A stretch of DNA of 11,412 bases from JAAYXU01 sp050942555 (GTDB lineage Bacteria > Bacillota > Clostridia > Christensenellales > UMGS416): contig JBMNNN010000051.1 in NCBI GenBank assembly GCA_050942555.1, positions 1 to 11,412 of the forward strand, written 5' to 3'. The position numbers and the translations under genes were made by a program. Below, piece by piece: positions 6,227-11,412 of this stretch; the stretch's first letter is position 1; each line of letters starts with the position of its first letter. The notes below the pieces were generated by a model that was not told the DNA's origin, did not search any database, and was given only the letters and a program-made list of their open reading frames with translations.

Positions 6227-6703
6227 GTGCCAAGGCTGAGTGACAGCATCGAAAGATTCATAAAAGCCATGATTGACGACGGCGAAAGCCGGGTTGAGTT
6301 GCAGCGCAATGAGCTGGCCAGTTTTTTTAGCTGCGCGCCGTCGCAAATAAATTATGTGCTGGCGACACGATTTACCCTCGATAAGGGATATTATATAGAG
6401 AGCAGGAGAGGTGGCGGCGGCTATATCCGCATCGTACGGCTGGACGCGGATGAGAGCGATTACCTGCTGCACCTTATCACGAACCGTATCGGCTCGAGCA
6501 TCAGCGAGAATCAGACCAGGCAGATACTGGACTGTCTCGAGGAGCGTGAGATCATCACGTCGCGGGAGAAAGCGCTCATGGGCGCGGCGCTCAGCGACAA
6601 GGCCATCGCCGTACCGGTCCAAATAAAGGACCGCATCCGGGCGAGTCTGTTCCGGAGCATGCTAACCGTAATCGCGTACTCCGACGAGAAAGGAGAGAAG
6701 TAA
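6227..6703 (+). CDS. ctsR: Transcriptional repressor CtsR
   Basis: CtsR, the class III heat-shock repressor of clp genes. From the GTG at 6227 the product has 158 residues (B. subtilis about 154). The N-terminal winged helix is clear: a helix-turn-helix around NELASFFSCAPSQINYVLATRF (about 28-49), then the wing ESRRGGGGYIRI with Arg61 and the four-glycine loop (62-65) that serves as DNA contact and thermosensor in the family. The C-terminal dimerisation domain follows (LEEREIITSREKALM). I prefer the GTG at 6227 over the GTG at 6218 because AAGGA at 6212-6216 leaves 1 base before 6218 but 10 before 6227, and because known CtsR proteins begin just ahead of the equivalent of LSDSIE. It leads the operon. 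Confidence 0.96.
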   Translation: MPRLSDSIERFIKAMIDDGESRVELQRNELASFFSCAPSQINYVLATRFTLDKGYYIESRRGGGGYIRIVRLDADESDYLLHLITNRIGSSISENQTRQILDCLEEREIITSREKALMGAALSDKAIAVPVQIKDRIRASLFRSMLTVIAYSDEKGEK

Positions 6704-6704
6704 T

Positions 6705-7199
6705 ATGATGTTGTGTGACCGCTGCAGCAAGAACCCGGCTGTGATCCATCTTACGCGCATCACCCAGAGCGGCCGCAGCGAGCTGCATCTGTGCATGCAG
6801 TGCGCTACCGGCGTAGCGAAAATGACACAGCAAAAGGCACAGGCAAAGTACGCGATCGACCAGACGCTAGCCAGGGCCTGCGAACAGGACGGGGTGAACC
6901 TCAAGTGTCCGGGCTGCGGGTTTACGGTGTCCGATATACGCAAAACCGGAACGATGGGATGTTCCCTTTGCTACGAGACGTTCGCGGATCTCATTGAGCC
7001 GGTTATCAGCGCGCTGCGCAGGACGTCAAACGCGCTGCCGGGAGCAAAAAAGCAGGCTGCGCCTCTGCCCACGAAGCCGAACCCCAATGAAGCGATGATA
7101 CGGGATCTTCGCGAGCGGATGAAGCAGGCAGTGAGCAGGGAAGAATATGAAACAGCCGCCCTGCTGCGCGATCAGATCAAAGCGCTGGAAGCCCGGTAG
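6705..7199 (+). CDS. mcsA: McsA, zinc-binding activator of the McsB arginine kinase
   Basis: A 164-residue McsA, which binds and stimulates McsB and helps inactivate CtsR under stress. Four CxxC pairs form two zinc-binding sites: Cys4/Cys7, Cys30/Cys33, Cys68/Cys71 and Cys86/Cys89. A Pro/Lys-rich linker follows, then a C-terminal UVR-type helical hairpin (about 126-164, with LRERMKQAVSREEYETAALL) of the kind that also occurs in ClpC and UvrB/UvrC. SD AAAGGAG at 6689-6695 sits 9 bases before the ATG at 6705; a second ATG at 6708 follows directly. It starts 1 base after the ctsR stop and ends 15 bases before mcsB. Confidence 0.96.
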   Translation: MMLCDRCSKNPAVIHLTRITQSGRSELHLCMQCATGVAKMTQQKAQAKYAIDQTLARACEQDGVNLKCPGCGFTVSDIRKTGTMGCSLCYETFADLIEPVISALRRTSNALPGAKKQAAPLPTKPNPNEAMIRDLRERMKQAVSREEYETAALLRDQIKALEAR

Positions 7200-7214
7200 A
7201 GGGGAGTGTAAGCC

Positions 7215-8249
7215 ATGAACCTATGGAACACACCGGGGCCCGAGCAGGATGTCGTCTTGAGCAGCCGGATTCGTCTGGCGCGCAACTATCGTGACGTCCC
7301 ATTCCCATCGGCGATGAACGAGCGGGAAGCGTCCAGCGTAACAGAGAAAACCCTCCGGATTTTTAAAGATGCGCCCTGCCCGTTCCGGTATGTCAAGATG
7401 AACGCACTGGACCAGACCGAGCGGGTGAGGCTTATGGAGCGGCATCTTATCAGCCCCGAGATGGTTGAAAATACGCTCTATGGCGCGGCGCTCATATCCG
7501 AAGACGAAAGGGTATGCGTCATGATCCATGAGGAGGATCATCTGCGCATACAGGTCATGGCGCCCGGGCTGGCTTTTGACGAGGCCATGGAATCCGCCGA
7601 AAAGCTGGACGGACTTCTGACCGACAGCGGGGAGATAGCGCGCGACGAGCGGTTCGGCTACATGACCGCGTGCCTGACGAATGTCGGGACGGGGCTGAGG
7701 GCTTCCGCGATGATGCATCTGCCGGGCATCACGATGACCCGGCAGCTCCAGCCGCTCGCCGATACGCTGGGCAAGCACGCGCTGACCATGCGCGGGCTCT
7801 ACGGGGAGCAGTCGCAGGCTGTGGGTAACCTGTACCAGATATCCAACCAGGCGACGATGGGGCCGGCCTCCGGGGAAATCGTGGCCTCGGCTGAACGCGC
7901 GGTACGCTTCGTTGTGGATCGGGAGAGGGAAGCGCGCGGCGCGCTGTTCGCAAAGAACGGCGAGCGGATGAGAGACCGGCTGTATCGCTCGGTAGGGACG
8001 CTCAAATTCGCCCGTCGGCTGAATACGAGGGAATTCATGGCGCTCCTGTCGGATCTGCGGTTGGCCCTGTGGGCAGGCCTCGTGGAGGGAATCGCACCGG
8101 AAACGCTGAATAATATTATGATCACAAGCCAGCCCGCCGGTCTTATGTCGCGGATCGGACGAGAACTAAACGCACAGCAGAGAGACGCGGCCAGAGCGGA
8201 CTATGTACGCTCCGCGCTGGCGGAATGCGTAGAAAGGAAAGCGGTATGA
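7215..8249 (+). CDS. mcsB: McsB protein arginine kinase
   Basis: A 344-residue guanido-kinase relative that phosphorylates arginine side chains in proteins, tagging them for ClpC-ClpP and inactivating CtsR. Visible marks are the nucleotide-binding SSRIRLARN (16-24), the catalytic-loop HEEDHLRIQ (105-113) with the acidic pair Glu106/Glu107, the active-site block CLTNVGTGLRAS (153-164), and the C-terminal RDAARA (323-328), which matches the phosphoarginine-sensing RDxxRA motif. The active-site block usually reads CPTN; here Pro is Leu at 154. SD GGGGAG ends 9 bases before the ATG. Its TGA overlaps the clpC ATG (ATGA), so mcsB and clpC are translationally coupled. Confidence 0.97.
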   Translation: MNLWNTPGPEQDVVLSSRIRLARNYRDVPFPSAMNEREASSVTEKTLRIFKDAPCPFRYVKMNALDQTERVRLMERHLISPEMVENTLYGAALISEDERVCVMIHEEDHLRIQVMAPGLAFDEAMESAEKLDGLLTDSGEIARDERFGYMTACLTNVGTGLRASAMMHLPGITMTRQLQPLADTLGKHALTMRGLYGEQSQAVGNLYQISNQATMGPASGEIVASAERAVRFVVDREREARGALFAKNGERMRDRLYRSVGTLKFARRLNTREFMALLSDLRLALWAGLVEGIAPETLNNIMITSQPAGLMSRIGRELNAQQRDAARADYVRSALAECVERKAV

Positions 8250-10693
8250 ACATATCTGATAAATTCTCCAAAAGCGCACGGGAGGCTCTGAGCAGAGCCC
8301 AGATCGAAGCCCGCGAGATGGGCTACAATTACGTGGGAACGGAAATTCTGCTGCTGGGAATACTGTCCGTAGAGGGCAGCCCCGCTTCGGAAACGCTCAA
8401 GGAGTATAATGTGGACGCGGCTTCGGTCCGTGAGAATATCACGCGGCTGGTGGGAAAAGGCGATTTTGAGTTCGACGAGAACTTCGGCTATACCACCCGC
8501 ACGCGCAATATCATCGAGCTGAGCCTGCGCGAGGCAGGCGCGCTCAAGCACGACCAGGTGACCGCAGAACACCTGCTGCTGGCGCTCCTGCGGGAAACCG
8601 GGAGCGTTGCTGCCCGGATACTGATGGACATGGGAGTCAATCTGGGAGAGCTGCGCGAAAAGCTGGTCGCCATCTTAAAGGATCCCCAAAGCGGCGTGCA
8701 GACCGATGTGCGGGGCGGCAAAACGCCCAAACTGGACAAATTCGGGCGCGACCTGACCCAAATGGCCCGCGACGGCGTGCTGGATCCGGTCATCGGGAGG
8801 GCCCGGGAAATCGAGCGCGTCGTACAGATACTCAGCCGCCGCACCAAGAATAACCCGGTGCTCATCGGAGAGCCGGGCGTCGGAAAGACGGCGATCGCCG
8901 AGGGGCTCGCCCAGCAGATCGTGAACAACACGATCCCCGACATACTCAAGGGAAAGCGCGTCGTGGCGCTGGACCTTTCGGGCATGCTGGCCGGCACGAA
9001 GTACCGCGGCGAATTCGAGGAGCGCCTGAAGGGCGCGATGGAGGAGATCCGCAAAAACGGCGACATCATCCTCTTCATCGATGAGCTCCACACGATTATC
9101 GGCGCGGGAGCAGCCGAGGGCGCCATTGACGCAGCCAATATACTAAAGCCCGCGCTGGCCCGGGGCGAGATACAGGCCGTCGGGGCGACGACGCTCGACG
9201 AGTACAGAAAGCACATCGAAAAGGACGCTGCGCTGGAGCGGCGATTCCAGCCGGTGATGGTCGACGAACCCACGATCCAGGAGAGCATCGAGATCCTCAA
9301 CGGGCTCAGGGAGCGCTACGAGTCTCACCACAAGGTGCGCATCACCGACGAGGCCATCCGCGCCGCCGTGGAGCTTTCCGACCGGTACATATCCGACCGG
9401 AAGCTGCCCGACAAGGCCATCGACCTCATCGACGAAGCCGGTTCTCGTGTGCATATCCGCAACTATGTCGCGCCGCCCGATATGGACGTGCTCGAAGGAA
9501 AGCTGGCGGAGCTCCAAAAGACCAAGGAAGAAGCGGTGGGGAGCCAGGATTTCGAAAAGGCCGCGCGCATACGCGACGAGGAGAAAAAGATACGCGCGCA
9601 GATGGAGGAGAAGAAGAAAGCATGGGACCGGGAGCAGCAGATGCGCAACACAGTCGTAGACACCGAGGCGATCGCAGAGATCGTGTCTTCGTGGGTGTCG
9701 ATTCCGGTCACGCAGCTGACCCAGGACGAGTCCGAGCGGCTCATGCACATGGAGGAAACGCTGCACAAGCGGGTAATCGGGCAGGATGACGCCGTCCGGG
9801 CTGTATCCCGCTCCATCCGCAGGGCGCGCGCGGGGCTCAAGGACCCGCGGCGGCCCATCGGCTCCTTTATATTCCTGGGCCCCACCGGTGTGGGAAAAAC
9901 AGAGCTGACAAAAGCGCTGGCCGAGACGCTGTTTGGCAACGAGGACGCGATGATCCGCCTGGACATGTCGGAATACATGGAGCGTCACTCTGTCTCAAAA
10001 CTCGTCGGTTCTCCGCCCGGATACGTCGGGTATGAGGAGGGCGGACAGCTGACCGAGCGGGTGCGGCGCAGGCCATACTCGGTGGTGCTGCTCGATGAAA
10101 TCGAGAAAGCCCATCCCGACGTATTCAATATGCTGCTGCAGATACTGGAGGACGGCCGCCTGACCGATTCGCAGGGGCGTACCGTGGACTTCCGCAATAC
10201 CGTCATCATCATGACGTCCAACGTGGGCGCCATGCGGTACGGAAAGATGAAAGCCATCGGATTCTCGAGCGGCGGGGAAGACCGGATCGTATGCGATTAC
10301 GATAAAATGAAAGAGAGCATACTCGAGGAGCTGAAAAACACGTTCCGTCCCGAGTTCCTCAACCGGATCGACGAGATCATCGTATTCCATGCCCTGGAAC
10401 CCGAGCATACGCGCCAAATCGTCGATCTGATGCTGGAGCGCGTAATCGAGCGGCTTACGAAGCAGGGTATCCGCGTGCAGATCACTTCGGCGGCACGCGA
10501 GTTCCTGTCCCGCGAGGGCTTTGATCCGGTATACGGCGCGCGCCCGCTGCGCCGCGCGATACAGCGGATGATCGAGGACAGCCTTTCTGAGGAGATCCTG
10601 TCGGGCCGGCTTGATATCGGAGACGCGGTTTTGATCGACGAGCAGGAAGGAAAACTGGTGTTCAAAAAAAGCGAGGAGCGGCAGCCGGTCTGA
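8246..10693 (+). CDS. clpC: ATP-dependent Clp protease ATP-binding subunit ClpC
   Basis: An 815-residue HSP100/Clp unfoldase, close to the 810 of B. subtilis ClpC. Domains in order: a double Clp N-domain (about 1-145, beginning ISDKFSKSAREALSRAQ), which binds phosphoarginine and adaptors; AAA+ module 1 with Walker A GEPGVGKT (208-215) and Walker B ILFIDELH; a coiled-coil/UVR middle domain around 410-465 (DFEKAARIRDEEKKIR starts at 435); AAA+ module 2 with Walker A GPTGVGKT (545-552) and LLDEIEKAHPDVF; the ClpP-docking tripeptide Ile-Gly-Phe at 671-673; and the small C-terminal domain with GARPLRRAIQRMIED. I chose the ATG at 8246 (SD AAAGGA at 8233-8238, 7-base gap) over the in-frame ATG at 8225 because it gives the standard N-terminus and the ATGA overlap with mcsB. 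ClpP is not in the window. No clear hairpin terminator follows. Confidence 0.97.
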   Translation: MNISDKFSKSAREALSRAQIEAREMGYNYVGTEILLLGILSVEGSPASETLKEYNVDAASVRENITRLVGKGDFEFDENFGYTTRTRNIIELSLREAGALKHDQVTAEHLLLALLRETGSVAARILMDMGVNLGELREKLVAILKDPQSGVQTDVRGGKTPKLDKFGRDLTQMARDGVLDPVIGRAREIERVVQILSRRTKNNPVLIGEPGVGKTAIAEGLAQQIVNNTIPDILKGKRVVALDLSGMLAGTKYRGEFEERLKGAMEEIRKNGDIILFIDELHTIIGAGAAEGAIDAANILKPALARGEIQAVGATTLDEYRKHIEKDAALERRFQPVMVDEPTIQESIEILNGLRERYESHHKVRITDEAIRAAVELSDRYISDRKLPDKAIDLIDEAGSRVHIRNYVAPPDMDVLEGKLAELQKTKEEAVGSQDFEKAARIRDEEKKIRAQMEEKKKAWDREQQMRNTVVDTEAIAEIVSSWVSIPVTQLTQDESERLMHMEETLHKRVIGQDDAVRAVSRSIRRARAGLKDPRRPIGSFIFLGPTGVGKTELTKALAETLFGNEDAMIRLDMSEYMERHSVSKLVGSPPGYVGYEEGGQLTERVRRRPYSVVLLDEIEKAHPDVFNMLLQILEDGRLTDSQGRTVDFRNTVIIMTSNVGAMRYGKMKAIGFSSGGEDRIVCDYDKMKESILEELKNTFRPEFLNRIDEIIVFHALEPEHTRQIVDLMLERVIERLTKQGIRVQITSAAREFLSREGFDPVYGARPLRRAIQRMIEDSLSEEILSGRLDIGDAVLIDEQEGKLVFKKSEERQPV

Positions 10694-10734
10694 TAACCAG
10701 CGGGACCATGGGTTTCGAAGAGGAAATTTATTCC

Positions 10735-10763
10735 TTGCCATGCATTATAAATCATGATATGAT
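10735..10763 (+). promoter_or_regulatory. Sigma-A promoter for the riboswitch-aminomutase transcript
   Basis: TTGCCA (10735-10740) and TATGAT (10758-10763) each match consensus at 5 of 6 positions and are 17 bases apart. Transcription would start near 10770, about 15 bases before the riboswitch. A second possible -10 with an extended TG (TACAAT, 10770-10775) lies just downstream but lacks a -35. Between the clpC stop and this promoter (10694-10734) I see no clear terminator or gene. Confidence 0.7.
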
Positions 10764-10784
10764 ATATGCTACAATTAAATAGGG

Positions 10785-10913
10785 AAAGTGCTGAATTCCC
10801 GTCCGCTCAAAGACGGGATACGGGGGAACCAATCATTGGGGTGAATCCGGCTTGGGATGCCGGTAGGGCTAAATCCTTTCGGCCCGAATCCGTCAGCTAA
10901 CCTCGGAAGCTTT
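10785..10913 (+). ncRNA. Cyclic di-AMP riboswitch (ydaO-yuaA type)
   Basis: The conserved blocks of the ydaO aptamer appear in order: GCTGAATTCCC (10790-10800), the GGGGGAACCAA block near 10822-10832, TTGGGGTGAATCC (10837-10849), the GGTAGGG turn at 10861-10867, a TTTCGG loop, and the diagnostic 3' block CCGAATCCGTCAGCTAACCT (about 10884-10903). A closing P1 helix can form between AAAG.GC (10785-10791, one base bulged) and GCTTT (10909-10913). Members sense cyclic di-AMP and usually act as OFF switches for genes of cell-wall remodelling, potassium transport or osmolyte handling. A large hairpin terminator lies 30 bases downstream, and an aminomutase gene follows, which is thus the regulated gene. 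Confidence 0.92.
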
Positions 10914-10942
10914 GAAGGGAGGGTGTTCAGGTTTGCCTTTTG

Positions 10943-10984
10943 AAGCGGTTTTTCCGGGGATGCGGCGGGAAGACCGCTTTTCTT
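10943..10984 (+). terminator. Riboswitch-controlled intrinsic terminator
   Basis: AAGCGGTTTTTCC (10943-10955) can pair along all 13 positions with GGGAAGACCGCTT (10967-10979), allowing two T-G pairs, around an 11-base loop. It is followed by TTCTT. It lies between the c-di-AMP aptamer and the SD of the aminomutase (AAGGAGG, 10997-11003). It is therefore the expected expression platform: ligand-bound aptamer leaves the terminator free to form. The downstream T run is interrupted by one C. Confidence 0.8.
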
Positions 10985-11012
10985 ATATATTAAGGCAAGG
11001 AGGGACACATCG

Positions 11013-11412
11013 GTGAGTGAACCAATAACCACAGCGAAAACCCAAACAGACCGCTTTGACCATCTCAGCGAAGCGATCGCGGACTACGAATCCGTTAAAA
11101 AGACCATACTGACGGGAATCGACGACGAGGAAAGGATTCTCCGCCAGAAAAAGCGCATACTTCATATGCTGGGCGCGGGCGAATCGGAGTGGAACGACTA
11201 CCGCTGGCAGCTGGCGAACAGGATCACCGGGGCCGAAGCGATACGGGATATACTCGGTCTGTCTGATGAACGCCTGCGCCAGATACAAAGCGTGCAGAAA
11301 AAGTACCGATTCGGCGTATCGCCGTACTATCTGTCGCTCATCAGCCCCGGGGATGAGGCCTGCCCGATACTACGACAGGCCATCCCTTCGGGAAAGGAAC
11401 TGTCCGACAAAG
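11013..11412 (+). CDS. Lysine/glutamate 2,3-aminomutase family protein, 5' part
   Basis: The first 133 codons of a KamA-family radical-SAM, PLP-dependent 2,3-aminomutase; the gene leaves the window at the right edge. Family marks are EWNDYRWQLANRI (59-71), GVSPYYLSLISPGD (101-114) and CPILRQAIPS (117-126), which precede the radical-SAM CxxxCxxC motif not yet reached. The enzyme would shift the amino group of an alpha-amino acid to the beta carbon. The N-terminal extension and the ISPYYLSLI-like wording resemble, from memory, clostridial glutamate 2,3-aminomutase more than classic lysine 2,3-aminomutase. The residues that decide the substrate lie outside the window. The GTG start has SD AAGGAGG (10997-11003) with a 9-base gap. 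It stands behind a c-di-AMP riboswitch and terminator, which suggests control by osmotic or potassium state. Confidence 0.88.
   Translation, partial: MSEPITTAKTQTDRFDHLSEAIADYESVKKTILTGIDDEERILRQKKRILHMLGAGESEWNDYRWQLANRITGAEAIRDILGLSDERLRQIQSVQKKYRFGVSPYYLSLISPGDEACPILRQAIPSGKELSDK

Noticed and set aside
8225..8245. A 7-residue extension of ClpC from ATG 8225
   Set aside because: The SD AAAGGA and the ATGA overlap with mcsB fit the ATG at 8246, which gives the usual ClpC N-terminus.
9143..9988. A 281-codon minus-strand frame inside clpC
   Set aside because: It lies wholly opposite conserved AAA+ coding sequence, has no recognisable domain and has no SD or promoter.
10775..11288. Two minus-strand frames of 85 and 101 codons opposite the riboswitch and aminomutase start
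   Set aside because: They lie opposite a recognised riboswitch, terminator and coding region and show no known protein pattern.
1..11412. A search by eye for tRNA, CRISPR repeats, insertion sequences, attachment sites and toxin-antitoxin pairs
   Set aside because: No cloverleaf, regularly spaced repeat, terminal inverted repeat, transposase or integrase pattern was seen on either strand.

Overview
The window reads as a moderately high-GC chromosomal segment from a Firmicute of the class Clostridia. Three things point there: the ctsR-mcsA-mcsB-clpC heat-shock operon with a CtsR heptad operator, an IspH protein fused to a ribosomal S1-type protein (a fusion typical of Clostridia), and a ydaO-type c-di-AMP riboswitch. 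Genes are closely packed with good Shine-Dalgarno (SD) sequences. Several start with GTG or TTG, and the promoters fit the vegetative sigma-A type. No transposase, phage gene, tRNA, rRNA or CRISPR array was seen. I did not recognise a wholly new defence or mobile system; the most interesting material is regulatory.

Layout. (1) Positions 2-2721: the 3' part of a YhiN/HI0933-type flavoprotein, a HutP-fold protein with its own promoter, cytidylate kinase (cmk), and a PlsC-type lysophosphatidate acyltransferase. These are tightly packed or overlapping. (2) Positions 2699-4991: a promoter, a 717-residue IspH-S1 fusion starting with TTG, and a hairpin terminator. A strong SD plus ATG lies in frame exactly at the IspH/S1 junction. 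(3) Positions 5006-5512: promoter, leader, ribosomal protein L19 (rplS) and a strong terminator. (4) Positions 5538-6114, minus strand: a GNAT acetyltransferase with its own promoter. (5) Positions 6162-10693: promoter, CtsR operator, then ctsR, mcsA, mcsB and clpC, the class III heat-shock and arginine-phosphorylation proteolysis module. (6) Positions 10735-11412: promoter, c-di-AMP riboswitch, intrinsic terminator, and the first 133 codons of a lysine/glutamate 2,3-aminomutase.

How they work together. The first half holds housekeeping functions: pyrimidine nucleotide supply, phospholipid synthesis, isoprenoid precursor synthesis and translation. CtsR represses the heat-shock operon; McsA and McsB mark proteins with phosphoarginine, and ClpC (with a ClpP encoded elsewhere) degrades them. 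The last unit suggests osmolyte control. High c-di-AMP would be expected to stop transcription of an aminomutase that makes a beta-amino acid, possibly the compatible solute beta-glutamate. The evidence for the riboswitch is strong; the exact substrate of the enzyme cannot be decided because the gene leaves the window before its catalytic core.
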